DNA from: Agromyces aureus
Lineage (GTDB): Bacteria; Actinomycetota; Actinomycetes; Actinomycetales; Microbacteriaceae
Direction of reading: 5' to 3'
NCBI RefSeq assembly: GCF_001660485.1
Contig: NZ_CP013979.1
Span: 3,162,001-3,226,000, forward strand
DNA: 64,000 bases
Made by a program: the position numbers and the translations under genes. Below the pieces are notes generated by a model. It was not told where the DNA came from, ran no database searches, and saw only the letters and a program-made list of their open reading frames with translations. This document shows positions 56,278-64,000 of the stretch, piece by piece (position 1 is the first letter of the stretch; the number at the start of each line of letters is the position of its first letter).

Positions 56278-56318
56278 GAGTTAGGCAGCCCTTAGCGGCG
56301 GCGCGACGGGCTCGGGAC

Positions 56319-56324
56319 TACAAT
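56319..56324 (+). promoter_or_regulatory. candidate -10 of sdh operon
   Basis: TACAAT, the best -10 match in the sdhC upstream region. It implies a leader of about 65 nt with GGGAGGG before sdhC. No clear -35. Confidence 0.4.
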
Positions 56325-56395
56325 CGCATCGGGCCGTTCGGCCTGTTCGCGCCCTGAAGTCGCAGGGCCATTCACACAGCCAGGGAGGGTTGTTC

Positions 56396-56818
56396 ATGCC
56401 AGAGAACTCGGCAGGAACCCTGGCCGCACCCGCGAAGCCGGCGAAGCAGAAGCCTGGTGGCACGCTGTATCGCGGTCGAGAGGGAATGTGGTCGTGGGTA
56501 CTGCACCGGATCACCGGTGTCGCCATCTTCTTCTTCCTGCTGGTGCACATCCTCGACACCGCGCTGGTGCGAGTGAGCCCCGAGGCGTACAACGCCGTCA
56601 TCGGCACATACCAGACGCCCATCATGGGCCTCGGCGAGGTCGCCCTCGTCGGCGCGATCGTGTTCCACGCCTTCAACGGCCTGCGCATCATCCTCGTCGA
56701 CCTGTGGGCCTGGGCCACGCGCCACCAGAAGCTGCTGTTCTACATCGTCATCGCCCTCTGGGTCATCACGATGCTCGGTTTCACGCCCCGCCACCTCATG
56801 AACGTCTTCAGCCACTAA
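56396..56818 (+). CDS. sdhC: succinate dehydrogenase cytochrome b556 subunit
   Basis: 140 residues, three helices. WVLHRITGVAIFFFLLVH with His and the heme-ligand region FHAFNGLRIILVD are typical SdhC features. Anchors the complex and holds heme and quinone. GGGAGGG lies upstream of the ATG. First gene of sdhCDAB, 12 bp before sdhD. Confidence 0.94.
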   Translation: MPENSAGTLAAPAKPAKQKPGGTLYRGREGMWSWVLHRITGVAIFFFLLVHILDTALVRVSPEAYNAVIGTYQTPIMGLGEVALVGAIVFHAFNGLRIILVDLWAWATRHQKLLFYIVIALWVITMLGFTPRHLMNVFSH

Positions 56819-56830
56819 GGAGCCGCCGAC

Positions 56831-57277
56831 ATGTCCGTCATCGAAGCGCCTCGCAGCCAGGCACGACCCGCACGCAAGCGCGGGCTCAACCTGGAGAAGT
56901 GGGGCTGGATCTACATGCGCGCGAGCGGCGTCGTGCTGCTCGTGCTCATCTTCGGCCACCTGTTCGTGAACCTCCTGGTCGGCGAAGGCGTCAAGGCCAT
57001 CGACTTCGGGTTCGTGGGCGGCAAGTGGGCCGACCCGTTCTGGCAGTGGTGGGATGTCGCGATGCTCTGGCTCGCCCTCATCCACGGCGCCAACGGCATG
57101 CGCACCATCGTGAACGACTACACCAACCCGGGCACCACCCAGAAGGTGCTGAAGGGCGCGCTGTTCCTCGCGGCGACCGTGCTCATCGTGCTCGGCACGC
57201 TCGTGGTGTTCACGTTCGACCCGTGCCCCGCAGGCTCCCCCGCCGACCTGCTTCCCTCGTTCTGCCCCGCTGCCTAG
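56831..57277 (+). CDS. sdhD: succinate dehydrogenase membrane anchor subunit
   Basis: 148 residues, three helices. [24 protein letters not shown] is split by a loop from the second signature [17 protein letters not shown], with heme/quinone His residues. Pairs with SdhC in the membrane. sdhA begins 7 bp downstream. Confidence 0.93.
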   Translation: MSVIEAPRSQARPARKRGLNLEKWGWIYMRASGVVLLVLIFGHLFVNLLVGEGVKAIDFGFVGGKWADPFWQWWDVAMLWLALIHGANGMRTIVNDYTNPGTTQKVLKGALFLAATVLIVLGTLVVFTFDPCPAGSPADLLPSFCPAA

Positions 57278-57284
57278 GAGAACC

Positions 57285-59096
57285 GTGACGTCCCAGAGCG
57301 AACACGTCGAGACGAAGATCGTCGACGGAGTCCACTACCACCAGTACGACATCGTCATCGTCGGCGCCGGCGGCGCGGGCATGCGCGCGGCGATCGAGGC
57401 CGGACCCGGCGCCCGCACGGCCGTCATCTCCAAGCTCTACCCGACGCGCTCCCACACCGGAGCCGCGCAGGGCGGCATGGCGGCCGCGCTCGCGAACGTC
57501 GAGGAAGACAGCTGGGAGTGGCACACCTTCGACACCGTCAAGGGCGGTGACTACCTCGTCGACCAGGACGCGGCCGAGATCCTCGCGAAGGAGGCCATCG
57601 ACGCGGTCATCGACCTCGAGAACATGGGCCTGCCGTTCAACCGCACGCCCGAGGGCAAGATCGACCAGCGCCGCTTCGGCGGCCACACGCGCGACCACGG
57701 CAAGGCGCCCGTGCGCCGTGCCTGCTATGCCGCCGACCGCACCGGGCACATGATCCTCCAGACGCTGTTCCAGAACTGCGTGCGCCTCGGCATCGAGTTC
57801 TACAACGAGTACTACGTGCTCGACCTCGTGATGACCGAGGTCGACGGCGTCCAGCAGCCCTCCGGCGTCGTCGCGTACGACCTCGCCTCCGGCGAGCTGC
57901 ACGTCTTCCAGGCGAAGGCGATCATCTTCGCCACCGGCGGCTTCGGCAAGATCTACAAGACCACCTCGAACGCGCACACCCTCACGGGCGACGGCGTCGG
58001 CATCATCTGGCGCAAGGGCCTGCCGCTCGAGGACATGGAGTTCTTCCAGTTCCACCCGACCGGCCTGGCCGGCCTCGGCATCCTCCTCACCGAGGGCGCC
58101 CGCGGTGAGGGCGCGATCCTCCGCAACGCCTCGGGCGAGCGCTTCATGGAGCGCTACGCCCCCACCATCAAGGATCTCGCCCCCCGCGACATCGTGGCGC
58201 GCTGCATGGTGCAGGAAGTGGCCGAAGGCCGCGGCGCCGGCCCGCACAAGGACTACGTGCTACTGGACTGCACGCACCTCGGCGCCGAGGTGCTCGAGAC
58301 GAAGCTCCCCGACATCACCGAGTTCGCACGTACCTACCTGGGCGTCGACCCGGTCTACGAGCCCGTTCCCGTGATGCCCACCGCGCACTACGCCATGGGC
58401 GGCATCCCGACGAACGTCTCGGCCGAGGTGCTGCGCGACAACGACACCGTCGTGCCCGGCCTCTACGCCGCCGGCGAATGCGCGTGCGTCTCGGTGCACG
58501 GCTCCAACCGCCTCGGCACCAACTCGCTGCTCGACATCAACGTCTTCGGCAAGCGCGCCGGCCGCAACGCCGTCGAGTACGTCAACTCGGGAGTCGACTT
58601 CACGCCGCTGCCCGCAGACCCCGCCGCCGGCATCCGCGACATGCTCCAGCTGCTGCGCGACTCCGACGGCACCGAGCGCATCGCGGCGATCCGCAAGGAG
58701 CTGCAGGACGAGATGGACAAGAACGCGCAGGTGTTCCGCACCGACGAGTCCCTCGCCCACGTCACGAACGTGATCGCCGGCCTGCGCGAGCGCTACAAGA
58801 ACATCGCCGTGCAGGACAAGGGCAAGCGGTTCAACACCGACCTGCTCGAGGCCGTCGAGCTCGGGTTCCTGCTCGACCTCGCCGAGGTCGTCGTCTACTC
58901 GGCGCGCAACCGCCAGGAGAGCCGAGGCGGCCACATGCGCGACGACTTCCCGAAGCGCGACGACGAGAACTTCATGCAGCACACGATGGCCTATCTCTCG
59001 GGCGACGCGCACTCGGCCGATGCGGCCGACCACATCCGGCTCGACTGGAAACCCGTGACCATCACCCGATACCAGCCGATGGAGAGGAAGTACTGA
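57285..59096 (+). CDS. sdhA: succinate dehydrogenase flavoprotein subunit
   Basis: 603 residues, full length. FAD motif VGAGGAG near 26-32, covalent FAD His H57 in [18 protein letters not shown], and active-site HPTG and [13 protein letters not shown]. Oxidises succinate to fumarate. Start GTG with AGGAG upstream. Confidence 0.97.
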   Translation: MTSQSEHVETKIVDGVHYHQYDIVIVGAGGAGMRAAIEAGPGARTAVISKLYPTRSHTGAAQGGMAAALANVEEDSWEWHTFDTVKGGDYLVDQDAAEILAKEAIDAVIDLENMGLPFNRTPEGKIDQRRFGGHTRDHGKAPVRRACYAADRTGHMILQTLFQNCVRLGIEFYNEYYVLDLVMTEVDGVQQPSGVVAYDLASGELHVFQAKAIIFATGGFGKIYKTTSNAHTLTGDGVGIIWRKGLPLEDMEFFQFHPTGLAGLGILLTEGARGEGAILRNASGERFMERYAPTIKDLAPRDIVARCMVQEVAEGRGAGPHKDYVLLDCTHLGAEVLETKLPDITEFARTYLGVDPVYEPVPVMPTAHYAMGGIPTNVSAEVLRDNDTVVPGLYAAGECACVSVHGSNRLGTNSLLDINVFGKRAGRNAVEYVNSGVDFTPLPADPAAGIRDMLQLLRDSDGTERIAAIRKELQDEMDKNAQVFRTDESLAHVTNVIAGLRERYKNIAVQDKGKRFNTDLLEAVELGFLLDLAEVVVYSARNRQESRGGHMRDDFPKRDDENFMQHTMAYLSGDAHSADAADHIRLDWKPVTITRYQPMERKY

Positions 59097-59098
59097 TC

Positions 59099-59860
59099 GT
59101 GAGCACCACCACGCTCGAGCAGCCGCCGGCCGCTGAAGCCGCCATCCAGTCGTTCACCGTCACGTTCCTGATCCGCAGGTTCGACCCCGACGTCGACACC
59201 GAGCCGCGCTGGCAGGACTTCGACGTCGAGATGTACGCGACCGACCGCGTGCTCGACGCCCTGCACAAGATCAAGTGGGAGCAGGACGGTTCGCTCACGT
59301 TCCGTCGGTCGTGCGCGCACGGCATCTGCGGATCCGACGCGATGCGCATCAACGGCCGCAACCGGCTCGCGTGCAAGACCCTCATCAAGGACCTCGACAT
59401 CTCGAAGCCCATCTACGTCGAGGCCATCAAGGGCCTGCCGCTCGAGAAGGACCTCGTCGTCGACATGGAGCCGTTCTTCGCGAGCTACCGCGAGGTGCAG
59501 CCGTTCCTCATCGCGAACTCGAAGCCCGAGTCCGGCAAGGAGCGCGTGCAGTCGATCGCCAAGCGCGAGATCTTCGACGACACCACCAAGTGCATCCTCT
59601 GCGCCGCGTGCACCTCGTCGTGCCCCGTGTTCTGGACCGACGGACAGTACTTCGGCCCGGCCGCGATCGTCAACGCGCACCGCTTCATCTTCGACGACCG
59701 TGACGATGCGGCGAACGTTCGCCTCGACATCCTGAACGACAAGGAAGGCGTATGGCGCTGCCGCACGACCTTCAACTGCACCGACGCGTGCCCCCGCGGC
59801 ATCGAGGTGACCAAGGCCATCGCCGAGGTCAAGCAGGCGATCATGCGGGGCAAGCCCTGA
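59099..59860 (+). CDS. sdhB: succinate dehydrogenase iron-sulphur subunit
   Basis: 253 residues. [2Fe-2S] cysteines in CAHGICGSDAM...CKT, then CILCAACTSSCP and the second set CRTTFNCTDACPRG for [4Fe-4S] and [3Fe-4S] clusters. Carries electrons from SdhA to quinone. The GTG start lies 2 bp after the sdhA stop codon. Confidence 0.97.
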   Translation: MSTTTLEQPPAAEAAIQSFTVTFLIRRFDPDVDTEPRWQDFDVEMYATDRVLDALHKIKWEQDGSLTFRRSCAHGICGSDAMRINGRNRLACKTLIKDLDISKPIYVEAIKGLPLEKDLVVDMEPFFASYREVQPFLIANSKPESGKERVQSIAKREIFDDTTKCILCAACTSSCPVFWTDGQYFGPAAIVNAHRFIFDDRDDAANVRLDILNDKEGVWRCRTTFNCTDACPRGIEVTKAIAEVKQAIMRGKP

Positions 59861-59905
59861 CGGTCCCCCACGCGACCTCGCCCGATGGGCGAATGAGCGA
59901 GTGAC

Positions 59906-59949
59906 ACGAAGAAGGGCCGATGCGATTCCTCGCATCGGCCCTTCTTCGT
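59906..59949. terminator. strong terminator after sdhB
   Basis: Perfect 20-bp stem with a TTCC loop, 45 bp after the sdhB stop. AAGAA/TTCTT arms make it active in both directions, so it also shields the convergent surface-protein gene. Confidence 0.85.
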
Positions 59950-60029
59950 TCCCGGTCGCGTTCCCCCTCGCGTCCGGGGTGCCTGTCACGGCGGCCCGGC
60001 GGGTTCACCCACCGTCGGGCCGCCGCGGA

Positions 60030-63000
60030 TCAGTCGGCGGCCGCCTCCCGACGCCGTCGGATCGTGACCCAGATCACGGCCAGGCTGCCGAGGACCAGGA
60101 GGCCGGCGGCCCCCCAGACCCACGGGCCGCCCGCGAACCCGGTCACCGCGGTTCCGCCCAGGAGCGTCACGGGGACGGTGTCCTCCGCGCACTCCGTGAC
60201 CGGCTCCGTATCGTCGGCCGTCTGCCAGCAGACCTCACCGGTGTTCTCGATCGTGGAGACCTTGGTGCCCTCCTTCACGTGCACCGCCAGGTCGATGACC
60301 GGCGCCGACGTGAAGTTCGGCCCGAGCTGCCCGAGCAGGTCGCAGTGGAGCGTGCCACCGTATCCGCTCGAGTCCTTGCCCGTCACCTCGCAGTTCTCCC
60401 AGCGCGGGAACGCCGGAGCCGGGGCCGTCGTGATCGAGTCGACCCGGAGGTTCGCCGGGATCTCATCGAACACCTCGGTCGGGTTGGTTGCTCCCGTGCC
60501 GACCGACGTCACCTGCAGCGAGTAGCTGTAGTCGCCGCCCGCCTTCGTGCTGGTGACGCTCGCGGTCTTGTCGATCTGCAGCTCGGCCGGACGGTCGATC
60601 GCACAGGTCGGCAGAGCCTGCGGGTAGACCGCGAGGACGCTCTGGCTCGGGTTCACCGAGAAGGTGATCGTCGCGCCGTTCTCCGTGTCGCGCCACGGGT
60701 ACGTGTCGACCGTCTCATCGAGGATCAGGTCGAGGAACCTGGTGCCCGGAACGACCGAGCCGGGGTTCGCGAGATCCTCCTCGGTGATCGGACGCCATCC
60801 CGGGAACTGGTACGGAATGCCGTCGGCATCGACCGCGGCGCCCGGCCAGAGCAGCCGGCCGTTGCGAGCGTCCCACGGAACGGTCTGCACCTTGGTGAGC
60901 GTGCCGTCGGCCGAGGTCCACGTCACGGTGATCTCACCGGGAGTGACGTTCTCGGTCGCCTGTACGTCGAAGTACAGCCACGGGACATCCGCGATGCATC
61001 GGACGTACGCGCCGGCGTCGACTCGCTTGACCGGCACCTCCGCCTCGGCGCAGTCGTTCGTCTCATCGAGGTCGAGCAGGTCCGCCACAGGTCCGAGATC
61101 GACGTCCGCCGAAAGCTCGAGCTCCTCATCGGGGCCCAGGATGGCGACGCACGCCTCGTTCGGGATCGGCTCCGTGTTCAGCGGCGGAAGCACCGGCGCC
61201 GGGTCATCGGGACCGACAGCGGGCGGGGCCTCGACCTCGACGGGCAGGACCTTCACCGGGATGCGGATCGTGGCGACCTGGCCGGCCGCGAAGACGCCGC
61301 TGTAGGTGGCGCTGAACGCGTTGCCCTCGGTGTCCTCCGTCCAGTTCTCGGCCGGATCGAAGGTCGCCGGACCCGTGATCTCGAGCTGCGGGTCGATGAG
61401 GTCGGTCACCTCGAGGTTCGCGACCGCTCGTCCGTTGTTCGTGACCGTGAGCACCCACTCGAACTCGTTGTCCTCGGTGTCGTCCACCGCGGTCACGCCC
61501 TCGGGCAGGTCGGCACGCTTCTCGATGCCGACATCCACCGCGAACACCGTGTTCGTGATCGTGCACGTCACGTCGTCGCCGGCTGCGAGTTCGATCAGGT
61601 GAGTGATCGGATCCTCCTCGGAAGAGGCTTCCGTCGCCTCGTTCGGTTCGCACTCCCAGGCCGAGGCATCGTAGTAGTCGGGCACGAGCGGGCTCGACGG
61701 ATCGGCGATCGCCTGCTCCCAGAGGCCGTACTCGCCCACCGGGACCACCGTGGTGACGCCGTCCTCGTTGCCGACCGCGTCGACCAGCACGGGGCCGTCT
61801 GCGAAGAGCGACCAGTCGCTCGCCACACCGCCCGTGATGGGCAGCCTCTCGATCGCCGTGTTGTCGACGTGCTTGGTGAGCGTCAGCTTCGCGACCGGAA
61901 TGTTGACGCAGGCTTCGAGATCGGTCTCGATCGTGCCCGACGAGAACGATCCGCCGTTGAAGAAGCCCTTGCCCGAGGTGCTCTCGACGCACTTCACGTC
62001 GTCGATCTCGGTGATCGTCTCGACGTTGGCCGTGGCCGTGATCACCCAGGTCTGCACCGTCGGCTCACCGTCGGCGGCCGGGATCACCCAGTCGTCGGCG
62101 AGCACCGTGTCGGGGTCGACGCCGGTCCAGTCGCCGACGGGGTCGCCGTCGGGATCGACCGCCGTCGCCGTGAACGTCGTACCGGCGGGGAACGCCGGGG
62201 TGTCGCTCAGGTCGTAGAACAGATCCTTGTCGCTCTCGTTCGTCACCTCGATCTTGTACTTGACCGTGAACGTGCCGTCGCCGTTCAGCGTCGGTTGTGC
62301 GCCGTCGAACAGCGACTTGACGGCCGTCGCCTGACCCGGCTCGTCGCAGTCGGTGCGAACCTCGGGCCGCTCGTTGATCGTGATCGTGGCCACGTTGCGG
62401 AAGCCGCCGGCCTCGGTCGAACCGGGCAGGGAGCAGACCGTGGTCTCGCCGGTCCACGCCTCTTCGGTCACGGTCGCGGACACGATCACCGTGAAGACGT
62501 CCTCGGCGCCCGCCTCGAGCGGCTGGTCCGTGGCCAGCGTCTCCTCGAGCGTGTCGGGCAGATCGCCCCAGTCGCCCGAGTCGCCGTTGGTCGACGACCA
62601 GGTCGCCTCGTCGATCGTGATGCCCTCGCCGAACGACGAGAGGTCGTCGATCAGGTCGTAGGTCAGCGGGGAGACCACGCTGGTGTTCTCCACCGTGACC
62701 TCGTAGGTGATGAGCCACGAGCCGTCGGCCTGCTGCTCAGCGGACTCGACCGTCTTGTCGACCTCGTACGTGGCGGGGTTCGCCGTGTTCGTGATCGAGC
62801 AGGAGACGTCCTGTCCGGGCTGGAGCACCACGGCGTCGTCGTCGAGTTCCACCGGCACCGGCGGCGTCTGGCTGTTGTCGAAGCACACCCACTCGCCGGA
62901 CTCGAACTCGTCGGATCCTTCGAAGTCCGCGCTCTCGGCGAGGTCGTAGGAGACGTTCGACTCCACCGGGCCGCTGGCGGCGCCGTCACCCTCGATCACC

Positions 63001-64000
63001 GTGGTGCCGTTGTCGCTCGCGGTGAGCGTCCACAGCGACGGCGGGAAGTCCGTCGCCACCGAGTCGGGCTTGACGATCTTCTCGAGCTCGAGCGTCGGTG
63101 CGATGTCGGAGTTGGTGATGGTGCAGTCGACACTCGCGCCGAGCGTGTTCACCGTCAGCGTGGCGTTGACCGAGCCGGGCGTGCTCAGGAGCGTGAAGGC
63201 GTCAGGGCCGCTCTCGGACTCGCAGGTCCAGGTCGCCGTGACCTCGTACTCGACTCCGTTCACCCACTTCGTGGAGACCTCGTTCAGCGTGTAGCCGACG
63301 TTGACGTCGACCGTGCCGGATGCCGTGCCTTCGCCAGTGAACGTGTCACTGTCGTCGCCCACGTTCTCGCCGCTCAGGGTCCAGTCGGCCGCCACGGCGT
63401 CGCCGCCGTTGGGGTTCTGCACGACCTTCGTGAGCGTGACCGTCTGCGTGCAGTCGACGTAGTTGGTCACCAGGAAGGTGTTGAACGTGTTCTCGAGCGT
63501 CTGGTCACCCGTGCCGCTCGAATCCACGAGCTCGCAGTTCTCGGGAACCTGGACGCCGGTCTCACCGACCGTGACCTCGTCGTTCAGTGCGTAGGGACCG
63601 TACTCGGTGTCCCACTCGACGTTCTGACCATCGAGCGTGCCCTGGGCGCTGAAGCCGTCGGGCAGGTCGTCGCTGTCCCAAGCGATCGGAGCACCGCCGT
63701 CGATGACCCACTCCTTGTCGAGCAGGACGACCACGGGGACGTCGAAGCAGGCGTCGTCGGTGTAGGTGTCGCCGGAGGTGACGGTCGCCCCGTTCAGCAG
63801 GCCCTTGCCGTCTTCGCCCTCGCAGAGCAGCTCGTCGCTGCCGTCGACGTCGTCGACGGTGAACGAGACGACCACCGTGAAGGTGTGCGTCGCGCCGCCC
63901 AGGAGCTCCTGGTCCTCGACGACCACATCGTCGGAAGACGATGCCCCGTTCCAGGCCGGGTTCACCGTGACATCCGAACTGGTGACCTCGCGATCGGTGA
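60030..64000 (-). CDS. large cell-surface adhesin-like protein (partial)
   Basis: At least 1,322 residues; the frame is still open at the right edge, so the N-terminus and signal peptide are outside. Repeated beta-sandwich units run through it: DUF5979/prealbumin-like units (TLTKVVQNPNGG, LELEKIVKPD, LTLTKHVDN) alternating with DUF11-like units (VGIEKRADLPEG, LQIDKTASVTS), each ending in a CTITN-like motif in the first kind. The C-terminus has a helix and a basic RRRRE tail after GGTAVTGFAGG; no LPXTG sortase site is seen, so it is a membrane-anchored rather than sortase-linked protein. Probably a stalk or pilus-like adhesin. Confidence 0.8.
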   Translation of the reverse strand, partial: TDREVTSSDVTVNPAWNGASSSDDVVVEDQELLGGATHTFTVVVSFTVDDVDGSDELLCEGEDGKGLLNGATVTSGDTYTDDACFDVPVVVLLDKEWVIDGGAPIAWDSDDLPDGFSAQGTLDGQNVEWDTEYGPYALNDEVTVGETGVQVPENCELVDSSGTGDQTLENTFNTFLVTNYVDCTQTVTLTKVVQNPNGGDAVAADWTLSGENVGDDSDTFTGEGTASGTVDVNVGYTLNEVSTKWVNGVEYEVTATWTCESESGPDAFTLLSTPGSVNATLTVNTLGASVDCTITNSDIAPTLELEKIVKPDSVATDFPPSLWTLTASDNGTTVIEGDGAASGPVESNVSYDLAESADFEGSDEFESGEWVCFDNSQTPPVPVELDDDAVVLQPGQDVSCSITNTANPATYEVDKTVESAEQQADGSWLITYEVTVENTSVVSPLTYDLIDDLSSFGEGITIDEATWSSTNGDSGDWGDLPDTLEETLATDQPLEAGAEDVFTVIVSATVTEEAWTGETTVCSLPGSTEAGGFRNVATITINERPEVRTDCDEPGQATAVKSLFDGAQPTLNGDGTFTVKYKIEVTNESDKDLFYDLSDTPAFPAGTTFTATAVDPDGDPVGDWTGVDPDTVLADDWVIPAADGEPTVQTWVITATANVETITEIDDVKCVESTSGKGFFNGGSFSSGTIETDLEACVNIPVAKLTLTKHVDNTAIERLPITGGVASDWSLFADGPVLVDAVGNEDGVTTVVPVGEYGLWEQAIADPSSPLVPDYYDASAWECEPNEATEASSEEDPITHLIELAAGDDVTCTITNTVFAVDVGIEKRADLPEGVTAVDDTEDNEFEWVLTVTNNGRAVANLEVTDLIDPQLEITGPATFDPAENWTEDTEGNAFSATYSGVFAAGQVATIRIPVKVLPVEVEAPPAVGPDDPAPVLPPLNTEPIPNEACVAILGPDEELELSADVDLGPVADLLDLDETNDCAEAEVPVKRVDAGAYVRCIADVPWLYFDVQATENVTPGEITVTWTSADGTLTKVQTVPWDARNGRLLWPGAAVDADGIPYQFPGWRPITEEDLANPGSVVPGTRFLDLILDETVDTYPWRDTENGATITFSVNPSQSVLAVYPQALPTCAIDRPAELQIDKTASVTSTKAGGDYSYSLQVTSVGTGATNPTEVFDEIPANLRVDSITTAPAPAFPRWENCEVTGKDSSGYGGTLHCDLLGQLGPNFTSAPVIDLAVHVKEGTKVSTIENTGEVCWQTADDTEPVTECAEDTVPVTLLGGTAVTGFAGGPWVWGAAGLLVLGSLAVIWVTIRRRREAAAD

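Noticed and set aside
56280..56298. DtxR/IdeR-like iron box (TTAGGC...CCTTAG) upstream of sdhC
   Set aside because: Only about 11 of 19 consensus positions match as I align it; too weak to list.

Overview
The window is GC-rich (roughly 70%) actinobacterial chromosome, most likely from Microbacteriaceae (an Agromyces-like genus is my guess from protein similarity, not proven). Evidence: three-subunit acyl-CoA carboxylase with an epsilon subunit, a class I PurE/PurK pair coupled to an LCP protein, LGFP-repeat surface protein, an LpdA-type flavoprotein without redox cysteines, many GTG/TTG starts, and at least ten genes with a TANNNT hexamer 6-7 nt upstream of the start codon (leaderless pattern). 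The window has about 53 protein genes, almost no empty space, and no rRNA, tRNA, CRISPR or insertion sequence that I can see.

1-23.4 kb: a cell-wall/surface polysaccharide locus. It has rmlD (dTDP-rhamnose), an acyltransferase 3, an exported LGFP-repeat protein, two nucleotide-sugar epimerase/dehydratases, a HAD-UbiA fusion (possible polyprenyl-phosphate pentose donor), a GT-C-like membrane protein, seven cytoplasmic glycosyltransferases (two of them GT2+GT4 double enzymes), a Wzm/Wzt-type ABC exporter, and an LCP transferase that would attach the polymer to the wall. The LCP gene is translationally coupled to purE. The first 19.6 kb also lacks a decamer that is common in the next 35 kb, which suggests separate ancestry.

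23.4-37.7 kb: purE-purK, GtrA, a DarT-like ADP-ribosyltransferase without a visible DarG, a PH-domain membrane protein, birA, accD/accE, a response regulator-histidine kinase-degenerate kinase operon, a TRAM/RlmCD-like methyltransferase, maf and the biotinylated carboxylase alpha subunit. birA, accD, accE and accA together form the acyl-CoA carboxylase module.

37.7-56.2 kb: a lipoprotein, an APC permease and lpdA, then a nucleoside uptake and salvage block: pnp, phosphosugar mutase, PTS IIA/IIB (without IIC), add, deoA, cdd, two permeases, a double ABC ATPase and two BMP lipoproteins. Imported nucleosides would be deaminated (cdd, add) and phosphorolysed (deoA, pnp), and the pentose phosphate isomerised by the mutase. 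manC follows.

56.4-64 kb: sdhCDAB, a strong terminator, and a very large wall-associated adhesin-like protein cut by the right edge. From memory of the H37Rv gene order, the backbone (rmlD, LCP, purE, purK, GtrA, PH protein, birA, accD, accE, maf, accA, lpdA, deoD, pmmB, add, deoA, cdd, sdhCDAB) runs in the same order as Mycobacterium tuberculosis Rv3264c-Rv3319, so the DarT-like gene, the two-component operon, PTS genes and BMP transporter stand out as insertions.
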